Positions 42,963-50,722 of a DNA stretch of 61,348 bases are shown one piece after another. Origin of the DNA: a virus. The position numbers and the translations under genes were made by a program. Under the pieces are notes generated by a model. That model was given only the letters and a program-made list of their open reading frames with translations, was not told where the DNA came from and did not search any database. The stretch is taken from positions 1 through 61,348 of IMG/VR virus record IMGVR_UViG_3300033141_003975; one strand, 5' to 3'. Positions within the stretch are counted from its first letter, which is position 1. Every line of letters starts with the position of its first letter.

Positions 42963-43002
42963 GTCAATAGCTATTGACAAGGGTGTTGCCGTGAGTTAAA
43001 CT
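42963..43002 (+). promoter_or_regulatory. block B promoter with overlapping palindrome
   Basis: TTGACA (42974-42979), a 17-nt spacer and TAAACT (42997-43002) form a good sigma-70-type promoter. The perfect 16-bp palindrome GTCAATAGCTATTGAC (42963-42978) covers the -35; its core CAATAGCTATTG also occurs at 37296-37307. The first gene starts about 55 nt after the predicted start point. Confidence 0.7.
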
Positions 43003-43063
43003 CCGAATGTAGGTGAAGGGAGAACCCAAACAAATTACCCTCCCACCAAAGGAGACAGCTATT

Positions 43064-43636
43064 ATGGAGCACATAATCACCCGCGACAGTAAGTTCAAAT
43101 GGGGTCAGTGGCTGGAGTTTGAGAGTGAGCACTCCAGGTACTCCCTCGGGTATCACCAAATCCTCTGGAGGGGCGAGCTCCTTCATTGTGGCTGGAACTG
43201 GGGAGATCTGAGCGAGGAAGAGACGAAGAAGGCAATCCTCGAAGCCCGAGAGGCTTACGGGGATATCGTGAAGCCCTACACGCGCGAGTGTATGGAGACT
43301 GACAAATACGCACCCGTGAAGCTCCCCGACCATCGCGGCGAGGAGAATTATATTGACTGCTACTTCCTTCCTGTAGGAGCAGTCAAAGAGATTGTAATTT
43401 CCAATTATGCTCGCTGCCACCTTGACCGGTCCAGCGCGACAGCTCTCTGGGCCTCCCACCCTCCTTACATCCTGGATATAAGTGATGATTGTTTTCGTGG
43501 TCATGGTCGTATGACTGCGAGGGTGCAGATTCTGGAAGAGCAAGCATTGTACAACTATGTACAGGATTCAGCTGGGTGTATTGAGAGGCGGGCGCTGTAT
43601 TTGGCAATCCCTTCCTGGGTGAATCATAATGTATAG
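43064..43636 (+). CDS. block B paralogue family A protein, 190 aa
   Basis: It starts MEHIITRDSKFKWGQWLEFE and contains GYHQILWRGELLHCG. Its C-terminal half (ATALWASHPPYILDI, ARVQILEEQALYNYVQDSAG, RRALYLAIP) is shared with the protein at 46673 (TTLWAGCPPFILKV, VRMSPKQALYAYVREASG, RYQMLLTLP) and more weakly with that at 50719. No known domain is recognised. It is the first gene after the block B promoter, with AAAGGAGACAGCTATT before ATG. Repeated copies suggest selection for divergent versions of one function. Confidence 0.6.
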   Translation: MEHIITRDSKFKWGQWLEFESEHSRYSLGYHQILWRGELLHCGWNWGDLSEEETKKAILEAREAYGDIVKPYTRECMETDKYAPVKLPDHRGEENYIDCYFLPVGAVKEIVISNYARCHLDRSSATALWASHPPYILDISDDCFRGHGRMTARVQILEEQALYNYVQDSAGCIERRALYLAIPSWVNHNV

Positions 43637-43829
43637 ACGATACGATATCTACAAAAAACCCAATGGGCTAATTCTTACTCACCCGCGCCCTGACGATGAC
43701 TGGAGACTCGACGTGAGGGAAGTCCGAGCCTTCGAGTCGAAATATGATTGCTCATGGGTCTGTGTGATAGATGCCCCGACAGCTGCTGAGGCTGTTTGGA
43801 AATACAGACAGATAGGAGAACCACAATGA
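43629..43829 (+). CDS. small hypothetical protein, 66 aa (family C)
   Basis: It starts MYRRYDIYKKPNGLILTHPR and continues PDDDWRLDVREV. The N terminus is like that of the gene at 47762 (MYDVFKEGNEFVAYPRPDDE), so the two are probable paralogues. The C-terminal half (CVIDAPTAAEAVWKYRQIG) resembles small strand-helix domains. It overlaps both neighbours. Confidence 0.5.
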   Translation: MYRRYDIYKKPNGLILTHPRPDDDWRLDVREVRAFESKYDCSWVCVIDAPTAAEAVWKYRQIGEPQ

Positions 43830-44485
43830 ACATCAAGGTATGGACGGTAATAAGCCCAGAGGACGACTTGGCCACAACGAAACTGTGGCACAAAGTTGAG
43901 CAGAACGGTTGTGTCGTAGAGGATCAAATCCCTAGAACTCAAATGCGCTACTCGCCTCGGATATACGAGTGCGAGTACACAGCCGGTTCGGGCCTTCTTC
44001 CGATTTTATTTAGGGATCTCATTAGGGACAAAATGTCCCTTGATCCCTATGAGAGGATTCTCGGAATTCGCATGTATTCCGATTTGAGGAAGATCCTCTA
44101 TTTGGAACAAGAAGAGACGGTGCGGGTTTATGGCCCAGTCCGTGATATAGATCCGGCGGGGGCACAAAACCTGGCAGAAGATCCCACCTTTCCAAATGGG
44201 ATCTATATTCACGGTAAGGAATCCTCTGGGGATCGACCCTTCGATCTCCCCCATACGGTAGTTGGCCTGGACTATGACATAGTTCCAGACGCCGACTACA
44301 CCGTCGTACCTCTCCTCTCCCCTTGGTTTTATCGCCGATATGGCGAATGGACTCTCATGAAGAAAGAGGAAATTACCTCTCTTGTAGCACTCAATAACGA
44401 ACCCGAGTGCCATAGGGATTTCCAGTGGTATTTGCGAACTACACTGATGCCCGTGAGTGCCTGTAGAGATCTTCAGACCACCTAA
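43826..44485 (+). CDS. block B paralogue family B protein, copy 1 (219 aa)
   Basis: It is a tandem paralogue of the next gene. Shared stretches are LWHKVEQNGCVVEDQ, RIYECEYT, RDLIRDKMSLDPYERILGIR, MYSDLRKILYLEQEE, GIYIHG and VPLLSPWFYRRYGEWTLMKK. No known family is recognised. The ATG has AGGAGAACCACA upstream. The pair indicates a duplication followed by strong divergence, with the length differing at the C terminus. Confidence 0.6.
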   Translation: MNIKVWTVISPEDDLATTKLWHKVEQNGCVVEDQIPRTQMRYSPRIYECEYTAGSGLLPILFRDLIRDKMSLDPYERILGIRMYSDLRKILYLEQEETVRVYGPVRDIDPAGAQNLAEDPTFPNGIYIHGKESSGDRPFDLPHTVVGLDYDIVPDADYTVVPLLSPWFYRRYGEWTLMKKEEITSLVALNNEPECHRDFQWYLRTTLMPVSACRDLQTT

Positions 44486-44504
44486 TCTGAGAAAGGAAAT
44501 GATG

Positions 44505-45392
44505 ATGAAAATCCAAGTAGAGACTTATGTTGAACCTAAGAGTAGCGAGTATCGGTACTGGGTGTGTGCCACTGATATGTGGCACAAAATCACACGGGAT
44601 GGGGAAGTCGTGGTGGACCAAACTGTCGAGACCGGAAATAGATTTCTCGACGTGACAAAACGCAAGTTCCCGCCTCGCATCTACGAATGCGAGTGTGAGG
44701 AACAGGATCTGCTCAAAGTTCTTTTCAAAGATTTAATCGGCAGTAAAGAAGATCTTGATGACCCGTATGAGCGAATCATCGGGATCAGGATGTATTCCGA
44801 GTTAAGGAAACTCCTTAACCTGGAACATCAGGAGGTAGTCAAGATCTTCGGATACTACGACTCGTGGTGCCTGAACGATTGGGTTCCTCCACATTCCCCA
44901 CCCGGGATTTATATTCATTCCAGTTGTCCTTCCCGGGTCCGGTATTTCGATCTTGTCCATGCGATCAAAGGATTACGGTACGAGATCGTACCCGACCCTT
45001 TGTACGACGGGGAAGTCACAATCGCCCCGTTACTTGCCCCATGGTTCCAATATAAGAAATGCAGGTGGGTATTACTAACCCAGAACGAGATCGCGAAGCT
45101 TGTGGCCCGCAACTACGGGCCGGACTATCCGACGAAAAGAATCCTCTGGAAACTCAGGGCGATCATGACGCCGGAGTCAGTCTACTCGGAGATTCTGCGA
45201 GGCCCTGGGGCTATTAAAGAAGAGTTACGTCGGATCAATTCCGACATCGAACTCTATGAAGCTGATAATGGTCAGCTCTATCTAGAGGAAGGGCCCTATT
45301 TCAAAGACCTGAGTCCGAATGCCATCGACAATCTGCGCCGGTTGTCGCCTGGCGCAGAAAATAAAGAGATCAGGGAAGCCTTGCTTTCTTGA
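44505..45392 (+). CDS. block B paralogue family B protein, copy 2 (295 aa)
   Basis: Tandem duplicate of the previous gene: MWHKITRDGEVVVDQ, RIYECECE, DDPYERIIGIRMYSELRKLL, GIYIHS and APLLAPWFQYKKCRWVLLTQ. It carries about 75 extra C-terminal residues rich in Glu and Leu (KEELRRINSDIELYEADNG). ATG 44505 is preferred because AAAGGA lies 7 nt upstream; ATG 44502 is also possible. Function unknown. Confidence 0.6.
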   Translation: MKIQVETYVEPKSSEYRYWVCATDMWHKITRDGEVVVDQTVETGNRFLDVTKRKFPPRIYECECEEQDLLKVLFKDLIGSKEDLDDPYERIIGIRMYSELRKLLNLEHQEVVKIFGYYDSWCLNDWVPPHSPPGIYIHSSCPSRVRYFDLVHAIKGLRYEIVPDPLYDGEVTIAPLLAPWFQYKKCRWVLLTQNEIAKLVARNYGPDYPTKRILWKLRAIMTPESVYSEILRGPGAIKEELRRINSDIELYEADNGQLYLEEGPYFKDLSPNAIDNLRRLSPGAENKEIREALLS

Positions 45393-45403
45393 GAATAATC
45401 CAA

Positions 45404-45435
45404 CGGCGAGCCGGAGCCGAACAATCCGGTAGGAG
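45404..45435 (+). ncRNA. leader pseudoknot, copy 1
   Basis: Proposed H-type pseudoknot. Stem 1 is CGGC (45404-45407) with GCCG (45416-45419); stem 2 is CCGGA (45411-45415) with TCCGG (45425-45429). Loop 1 is GAG, loop 2 is zero, loop 3 is AACAA. The SD AGGAG begins 2 nt after stem 2. It has the same layout as copies at 46035 and 51156, with compensatory changes, and probably regulates translation of the gene at 45441. Confidence 0.6.
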
Positions 45436-45440
45436 ACATT

Positions 45441-45986
45441 ATGAGTTACTATCGAGCCACAGCAAGCGAAGACGGAGTAATCTTCGAGTACGCCCTTCCA
45501 GATGGAAGAGGCTGGAGAAAGAGTGATGTCCTCGCTGATGTCACTCTTGAAAAACTCGAAAATTTCATCGAGGGCCGCCTCCCAAACAGAGGACTTCCAG
45601 AACCACTAATCCGCCAATCCGCAGACTGGTGGATTCGCATCGAAGGTACAAGATGCCGAATCTACCTCCAGCAAGAGGATGCTCGCGGCGGTCGGGCATA
45701 CTACGCCAGACCGTCAGAGATCTCATCTGAGGTCGTCAAAGATATTCTTCGGGCTATTGCAAACGATATTGATCTCGACTTCCAAGATTCGGAAGTCAAG
45801 GAAGACGATGTCGCCTGTTTCAGTATAGGGGATAAAGCGGAATTGATCGCGGACCTCATCCGCGAGGAGACCCGTGGACTTTACGAGGTTTCAACTGACA
45901 GAGGCCTCGTAAAGATCACTCCAGCGGAAAATCATGAAGAGTTCTTCGCTGGATTTATCGCCGGAGTGCGACGAATGCTCCAATAG
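45441..45986 (+). CDS. block B family D protein with leader pseudoknot, 181 aa
   Basis: It starts MSYYRATASEDGVIFEYALP. The C-terminal region (ADLIREETRGLYEVSTDRG, VKITPAENHEEFFAGFIAGV) is shared with the gene at 51192 (AKMIRKEFNSLIEVTADSG, DYFLGFICGAAVAL). Both genes are preceded by the same pseudoknot-like leader, which suggests a co-duplicated regulatory unit. The fold is unknown, probably alpha/beta. SD AGGAGACATT precedes ATG. Confidence 0.6.
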   Translation: MSYYRATASEDGVIFEYALPDGRGWRKSDVLADVTLEKLENFIEGRLPNRGLPEPLIRQSADWWIRIEGTRCRIYLQQEDARGGRAYYARPSEISSEVVKDILRAIANDIDLDFQDSEVKEDDVACFSIGDKAELIADLIREETRGLYEVSTDRGLVKITPAENHEEFFAGFIAGVRRMLQ

Positions 45987-46000
45987 GTTCCCATCACTTC

Positions 46001-46022
46001 CCTGAGCCGCATGATGCTCAGG
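46001..46022 (+). other. hairpin in the leader of the next gene
   Basis: CCTGAGC / GCTCAGG, a 7-bp stem with an 8-nt loop, lies directly after the stop of the family D gene and upstream of pseudoknot copy 2. No T-run follows. It may be a processing or stabilising hairpin. Confidence 0.45.
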
Positions 46023-46034
46023 CAGTGAATCCAA

Positions 46035-46065
46035 AGGCAGACCGAAGCCTGAATTCGGCAAGGAA
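46035..46065 (+). ncRNA. leader pseudoknot, copy 2
   Basis: Stem 1 is AGGC (46035-46038) with GCCT (46047-46050); stem 2 is CCGAA (46042-46046) with TTCGG (46054-46058). Loop 1 is AGA, loop 2 zero, loop 3 GAA. The SD AAGGAA follows at once. Compared with copy 1, stem 1 changes C:G to A:U and stem 2 changes G:C to A:U, both pairs being kept. Confidence 0.6.
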
Positions 46066-46070
46066 ATAAA

Positions 46071-46673
46071 ATGGACATGGTAGCCCATTTCAGAAAGAAA
46101 CTGGAGCAGGAAGTCCTGCTCCGTGTATACTCAAGCCCCGTGTCGCCAAAGGGTGATATCATTTGGGGTACTGCTTCATATCCCAAATACTTCAACGATG
46201 ATATTGCTATTGTTTCCAAAGGCGTGTGTAAGGGCTATGTGACACCCATAGCACGCAGCGGCCATCCTGCTGATGGCGACTTTATCTTGCATGGGGAGAT
46301 TTTTGGACCAGAGGAAAATGTCTCATTCCTCGATGCTTACTTGGCCATTGAGAGACAGGTCCTCTGCAAGGAAAACATCGAGGCGGCTCGCAACGACTTC
46401 CTTACACGGAATTACTACAAAGAGGATTTGGATGATTTGGTCTATAACCTTGTAGATGAGAGTGACCTCGACATTGAGATCGTCTGGGGGAATGAAAAAA
46501 CAACACAGCTTCAATCCCTCTTGCGCCATGCAGCACAATATGGGTTCTACTGGGGGCCCCAGACCACTGCGCAAGTGCGGAAGGATGGGAAGTTGTTTTT
46601 TGGCGGCTTCAAGACAAGAAGCCCCGGGCAGTTATTCAGCCTCATTGTGATGGCTATCCTGGAGGGAGAGTGA
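46071..46673 (+). CDS. block B family F protein, 200 aa
   Basis: It starts MDMVAHFRKKLEQEVLLRVY. The C-terminal part (LVDESDLDIEIVWGNEKTTQ, then RSPGQLFSLIVMAILEGE) resembles the gene at 48642 (IVRDVDIEIHWDTGD, then NPQEMLMLIIVSMLATQ), so these are probable paralogues of different length. No known domain is recognised. It is preceded by leader pseudoknot copy 2 and overlaps the next gene by TGATG. Confidence 0.58.
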   Translation: MDMVAHFRKKLEQEVLLRVYSSPVSPKGDIIWGTASYPKYFNDDIAIVSKGVCKGYVTPIARSGHPADGDFILHGEIFGPEENVSFLDAYLAIERQVLCKENIEAARNDFLTRNYYKEDLDDLVYNLVDESDLDIEIVWGNEKTTQLQSLLRHAAQYGFYWGPQTTAQVRKDGKLFFGGFKTRSPGQLFSLIVMAILEGE

Positions 46674-47467
46674 TGGCTACCACAACCCGCATCAAAAAAG
46701 ATGCTTCTTGGCTTTTCTTTGAAAGCAACGGGGCCAAACACCCGCTCGGGTACTATCAATTATTGTGCCAAAGTGGATTATTCTACACCCCCAAATCCCT
46801 CAGCTCCCTTCCCGAGGAGGAGCTTGTTCAGGTCCTGGACAGCATCGACTTCTCTCGCCTCACCCCACCCGACGTGAATGAAGCCTTGGCTACCGGCGAC
46901 GCCTTGATAGGGAAGGCGGCGTTTCATCTTGACTTAACAAAGAGCGAAAATGCCGTCTACACCATCTGCCATCCTGGGGACGTCGTCGAGATCCCCCTGG
47001 CCCAACACCCGGGCATGACGACGACCCTCTGGGCAGGCTGCCCCCCATTCATTCTGAAAGTGAAGAATGTGAGTTCTCCTAGCTGCTGGAATGACACAGC
47101 AATAGTCAGGATGTCTCCCAAACAGGCCCTCTATGCTTATGTTCGCGAGGCATCTGGCATTTGCAAACGATATCAAATGCTCCTCACTCTGCCTCAAAGC
47201 GAAGAATGCACACTCGTGTGTGGGTTTGAGAATGGGCGCTCGTGGGCATTCGCGCAGGGTTGGAGTGAAGGCTACACCGACGGTGGGGGCCGTCTTCACT
47301 ACGGGGAGATGCCTTCGCAGAGTGCACAATGCTTCCCTTGTGCTTACACGCAAGCAAACAGACAGATCCTTGACGAGCTATGGGCAATAGAGCCATTCGA
47401 CATCAGCCCTTCCCCATGCCGTCAAGAAGGAGTGCAGTTCGTGCACTTCTATAATCGAATACCTTGA
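46673..47467 (+). CDS. block B paralogue family A protein, 264 aa
   Basis: It starts MATTTRIKKDASWLFFESNG and contains HPLGYYQLLCQSGLF, parallel to GYHQILWRGEL in the gene at 43064. The middle region (PGDVVEIPLAQHPG, TTLWAGCPPFILKV, SPKQALYAYVREASG) is the family A core. A C-terminal extension of about 85 residues (SWAFAQGWSEGYTDGGG, QANRQILDELWAI) is unique to this copy. GGAGGGAGAGTG precedes ATG. Confidence 0.6.
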   Translation: MATTTRIKKDASWLFFESNGAKHPLGYYQLLCQSGLFYTPKSLSSLPEEELVQVLDSIDFSRLTPPDVNEALATGDALIGKAAFHLDLTKSENAVYTICHPGDVVEIPLAQHPGMTTTLWAGCPPFILKVKNVSSPSCWNDTAIVRMSPKQALYAYVREASGICKRYQMLLTLPQSEECTLVCGFENGRSWAFAQGWSEGYTDGGGRLHYGEMPSQSAQCFPCAYTQANRQILDELWAIEPFDISPSPCRQEGVQFVHFYNRIP

Positions 47468-47479
47468 AAGGAGTTAGCC

Positions 47480-47752
47480 ATGAATTACGCACTGAGACAC
47501 AACAGTCATTGGCAAGGCGAGGGCCTCGGCCCCGTCATCGACGTGTTTGCGACAAGGCGGGAAGCTGAAGCCCTCGAAGACTTCATGTCAACGTGTTCTT
47601 TCTGCTTCCCTGGTCGGTCATCCGGTTACTCAGCAGGTGTTTGCTACAAAGTCAAACCCACCCGTCGTCCAGTTACAGCCGAGGTCGACCCCACGGATGA
47701 AATCTCACTACAAGACTACATGGACGCTCTTTGCGAGCGCGAATATGCTTAG
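47480..47752 (+). CDS. hypothetical protein, 90 aa
   Basis: It starts MNYALRHNSHWQGEGLGPVI, with a helix TRREAEALEDFMSTCSF and an acidic end (DPTDEISLQDYMDALCERE). No family is recognised. SD AAAGGAG lies 7 nt before ATG and the next gene follows after 9 nt, so it is clearly part of the operon. Confidence 0.55.
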   Translation: MNYALRHNSHWQGEGLGPVIDVFATRREAEALEDFMSTCSFCFPGRSSGYSAGVCYKVKPTRRPVTAEVDPTDEISLQDYMDALCEREYA

Positions 47753-47761
47753 GAGGAAATC

Positions 47762-48199
47762 ATGTACGACGTATTCAAGGAAGGTAACGAGTTTGTGGCT
47801 TATCCTCGCCCCGATGATGAACCGAGATTGACAGCAAGATGGCGCGATCCTGATTTGTGGATGTTGGATCGCAGCAAATTCCCGAGGAATCCCGAGGAAT
47901 TGGAAGCCATGCTTGTTGCGGAAGACATCTTCTCTTCTGCAATGGACCCCAGTGACATTCCGAAGATCACCGATTCCTGGGATGACAATCCCGACGGGTA
48001 TGTTTCGATCCCGTTTGAGTGCAATGGCGGCTTCATTCCTGTTGCAGTGCCCTACTGGTACTGCCTCTCACCTTTGGACGCAGCCCAAGAAGTAGGATAT
48101 TACGACTCGACCACAAGTAGGGAGTACTGTGGCGAGTTTGAGGCTTTCGATGAAGAGGAAGCAATTGAAGCGGCAAAGAAATTGGAGGGAGTGTCATGA
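47762..48199 (+). CDS. hypothetical acidic protein, 145 aa (family C)
   Basis: The start MYDVFKEGNEFVAYPRPDDE parallels the 66-residue protein at 43629. It continues with an acidic middle (ILSS-like region AEDIFSSAMDPSDIPKITDS) and ends with FDEEEAIEAAKKLEG, a strand-helix unit. No known function. AGGAGGAAATC precedes ATG; it overlaps the next gene by ATGA. Confidence 0.55.
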   Translation: MYDVFKEGNEFVAYPRPDDEPRLTARWRDPDLWMLDRSKFPRNPEELEAMLVAEDIFSSAMDPSDIPKITDSWDDNPDGYVSIPFECNGGFIPVAVPYWYCLSPLDAAQEVGYYDSTTSREYCGEFEAFDEEEAIEAAKKLEGVS

Positions 48200-48627
48200 G
48201 AGAGTTCAAATTGGTTGGTGATTGTCTCGCAGAATGGGGCGGAAGCGGGCGGAATACCGGAGAGGCTACTATTATTGCAGGCCCATCTGGAGAGAGGAAG
48301 CCTGCGCGCTGGATCAATCGCATGGGACACTTGTCCAATGGAGAACATGCTTTGATCCCTGTTGAACCTGGTGACCTCGTAATTCATACAAATCACCATT
48401 GCAGGGACCACATCCTGTCAGTGTCAGTCATAGAGAAGATGACGCTCAGAGGTACTGCTGAGGCTCTTGAGGTATTCACTGGGCGCGCGATGCTCGACGA
48501 CGACAGACTGGTGGTGGAGCCCCATCCCGACTCCTGCCAACTCCCTGACACCTGGTATGAGGCCTGTATCGCTGTACTGAGAAAGGCTGAGACATACCAC
48601 TGTCGGGAAGCAGTGTATGTTGCATAG
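48196..48627 (+). CDS. hypothetical protein, 143 aa
   Basis: It starts MREFKLVGDCLAEWGGSGRN and contains PVEPGDLVIHTNHHCRDH, which echoes the PGD element of family A, and a C-terminal helix DTWYEACIAVLRKAETYH. No family is recognised. The His/Cys-rich TNHHCRDH segment could bind metal. GGAGGGAGTGTC precedes ATG. Confidence 0.5.
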   Translation: MREFKLVGDCLAEWGGSGRNTGEATIIAGPSGERKPARWINRMGHLSNGEHALIPVEPGDLVIHTNHHCRDHILSVSVIEKMTLRGTAEALEVFTGRAMLDDDRLVVEPHPDSCQLPDTWYEACIAVLRKAETYHCREAVYVA

Positions 48628-48641
48628 AAAAGGAGGAAGCG

Positions 48642-48932
48642 ATGCTTGACACAACAAACAATAATTCCTCTTTGGATTTGGTTGACATAGTCCGAGATGT
48701 TGATATCGAAATCCATTGGGATACAGGAGACCCCTCTCCACTCCCCGACATTATCTCCTACATCGAGCTCTACAAGGAGATGAGTTGGGATAACATCCAG
48801 TGGGCGGAAGTATGGGTTAAGGGCACTCGCCCATTGGATTTGCGAGCTGAAAACCCGCAAGAGATGCTCATGCTCATCATCGTGAGTATGCTTGCCACAC
48901 AAGGAGGCCCATCGTGTTCACGTAATTCATGA
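48642..48932 (+). CDS. block B family F protein, short copy (96 aa)
   Basis: It starts MLDTTNNNSSLDLVDIVRDV, then DIEIHWDTGD, and ends near MLIIVSMLATQGGPS. It corresponds to the C-terminal 80-90 residues of the protein at 46071, so that segment behaves as an independent domain. AAAAGGAGGAAGCG gives a strong start. The stop overlaps the start of the membrane-anchored HicB-like gene. Confidence 0.5.
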   Translation: MLDTTNNNSSLDLVDIVRDVDIEIHWDTGDPSPLPDIISYIELYKEMSWDNIQWAEVWVKGTRPLDLRAENPQEMLMLIIVSMLATQGGPSCSRNS

Positions 48933-49249
48933 CAGTTTCTTTCCTGGCAGGATTTGGTCTTGGCGTTCTGCTCATTGTTGGCCTTACACGTATACGCTTG
49001 CCTGGGCGTAATCCCGAACTGGAGCGTTACTTGGGATTGAGGTACAGAATTGTTATTGAACCTTTCTCTGAGGAAGAGGGTGGTGGGTACGAGGCATTCA
49101 TCCCGACATTGGGCAAGTCAACGTGTGTCGCAGTCGGAGATACAGAGGAAGAGGCCCTCGACAATCTCCTGAGCGTGAAAAGAGATGTTATGGAGTCTTG
49201 GTACAAGGAGGGGCTTCCAATTCCATTACCGAAAGGAGAAAGGGAATGA
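48929..49249 (+). CDS. membrane-anchored HicB-like protein, 106 aa
   Basis: Residues 4-22 form one transmembrane helix (SFLAGFGLGVLLIVGLTRI). The rest matches the HicB fold: YRIVIEPFSEEEGGGYEAFI, then VAVGDTEEEALDNLLSVKRD and GLPIPLP. HicB proteins are antitoxins that neutralise HicA RNases. There is no HicA-like gene nearby and no C-terminal DNA-binding domain, so this may be an orphan decoy antitoxin or a membrane-tethered adaptor. The SD is weak; coupling to the upstream gene is likely. Confidence 0.65.
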   Translation: MTVSFLAGFGLGVLLIVGLTRIRLPGRNPELERYLGLRYRIVIEPFSEEEGGGYEAFIPTLGKSTCVAVGDTEEEALDNLLSVKRDVMESWYKEGLPIPLPKGERE

Positions 49250-49638
49250 AAACCAAACGACTCACACTACTCGGCGATTCACTCCTATATGAAGCCTTTG
49301 CCAGTGAATATACAGCAATTGGTGAAGGTTGGCACGTTATGACAAAAGTTCGTTTAGGCAAACGCATCAGAGCGAAGAAGCTTATACAAATCTTGGAAGA
49401 ATCTATTGTCGCGACTAAAGATGAAGAGATTGTGGATGTGGACCGCTACCGAATGCTTATCTTGAAGGACCACGGGGGCTGCCATATTGATCTCCAATGC
49501 GCAGGCAGTCTTTTTTACGAATCCTACGATCCTTGCAAGAAACTGAAGAGATCAATAGCTCTTGCGTTCATAGAGGCCCTTGCGCGCAAAGGTCTACTTG
49601 AATTCCATAAGGAGAATGAGAATGAAATCTGTATGTAG
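49246..49638 (+). CDS. block B family E protein, 130 aa
   Basis: It starts MKTKRLTLLGDSLLYEAFAS, then IGEGWHVMTKVRLGKR. This N-terminal pattern (LGD.LL.E....GEGW) also begins the gene at 51192, so the two share an N-terminal domain with different C-terminal parts. No family is recognised. Its start overlaps the HicB-like stop and its end overlaps the clamp start. Confidence 0.52.
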   Translation: MKTKRLTLLGDSLLYEAFASEYTAIGEGWHVMTKVRLGKRIRAKKLIQILEESIVATKDEEIVDVDRYRMLILKDHGGCHIDLQCAGSLFYESYDPCKKLKRSIALAFIEALARKGLLEFHKENENEICM

Positions 49639-50722
49639 ACGAAACGATCTGTTACAAACAGTCCGACGACTGCGCTCAATCAGCAGCTGGGTTACAGTCT
49701 CGTCCAACCTCGATTCCGAGTCCATTTCTTTGACAGCGCAAGACAATAGCCGTGTGCTGACCGCTAAACTCTCTACCAACGGTGTCAGCAAATGCCTTCT
49801 GCTTCTGGACTTAGAGGTTCTGCAAAAGAAACTTGCAGCCTTGACCGTACCCGAGGTCGCCCTATGTTGCGAGTTAGGCACCCTGATTCTGAGAGCGAGC
49901 AAGTTCCAATTTCAACTAAACACTTGCCAGACTCTCAACCCCCCGAGTACACTATTCACCACCCCCTCCCACACAAGCGACTTCCCCTTACACAAATTCC
50001 GCCTCCTCCTTGCTTCCATACTTCCTTATACCTCAACCGAGAAGGGGCAGTATGAACTTGATGCACTTGCGTATAGACGCGGTGTCTGGTACTCAACAGA
50101 CGGAAGGCGTGTTGGGGTATACCACTTCCCATTATCCCACGTCCCCGACGAATTCACTCTACCCGACTCTTCCTACCTCGACATAATCCGACGCAGTCTA
50201 CCCCGAGGTAAGAAAGGGACAGGGACTATTTCTTTCGACAAGGAGTATAGTTGTGAGATAGCCTGGGGGAAGTGGAGGTTCCAGACCCGTTTACTGGCAG
50301 GACCCTTCCCGCCATACCAAAACTTAATTCCCGACAACCAAAATAGTATTGTCGTGAATAAGGATGAGATCTGCGCAGGACTGCTGGATGCACAAAACCG
50401 CGTGGACCCCAGCACGGAGTATATAGGCTTGGACATAGACAGCGGATCAGAGATTGCCTTTGTAGTTCCTGAAGGCGACATAATCTCAAAGACACAAGCG
50501 CTGCAACTGTATGAGCCGCGCGAGAGGGTTATGTGGCTGAACAGGGCCCTACTCCTCCAAGGCATCAAACCCGTAACCTCCGAGACGGTCGTGCTCAAAA
50601 TAGGGCCTTGCTTGAAACCCTGTTACGGAGCCCCCGACTATGGTCCTATTATGATCCACGGCGAGGACCCCTGTTACCAATACGTCCTCATGCCCAAAAT
50701 CCCGCCTGGAGAACTATCATGA
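49622..50722 (+). CDS. dnaN: DnaN-like sliding clamp
   Basis: The 366-residue product has the length of a bacterial beta clamp, though the sequence is divergent. Clamp-like elements are ELDALAYRRGVWYSTDGRRV (domain 2), RLLAGPFPPYQNLIPDNQNS (the RxxxGxFPxYxxxIP signature of domain 2-3), NKDEICAGLLDAQNRVDP (domain 3 helix) and the ending PCYQYVLMPKIPP, close to the yVvMPM end of clamps. It would tether the phage polymerase to DNA. ATG 49622 follows AAGGAG at 7 nt. Its place among small accessory genes, not the replication operon, is unusual. Confidence 0.78.
   Translation: MKSVCRRNDLLQTVRRLRSISSWVTVSSNLDSESISLTAQDNSRVLTAKLSTNGVSKCLLLLDLEVLQKKLAALTVPEVALCCELGTLILRASKFQFQLNTCQTLNPPSTLFTTPSHTSDFPLHKFRLLLASILPYTSTEKGQYELDALAYRRGVWYSTDGRRVGVYHFPLSHVPDEFTLPDSSYLDIIRRSLPRGKKGTGTISFDKEYSCEIAWGKWRFQTRLLAGPFPPYQNLIPDNQNSIVVNKDEICAGLLDAQNRVDPSTEYIGLDIDSGSEIAFVVPEGDIISKTQALQLYEPRERVMWLNRALLLQGIKPVTSETVVLKIGPCLKPCYGAPDYGPIMIHGEDPCYQYVLMPKIPPGELS

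Noticed and set aside
48929-49249. Complete HicAB toxin-antitoxin system
   Set aside because: Only the HicB-like half is present; neither neighbour shows the HicA fold pattern.
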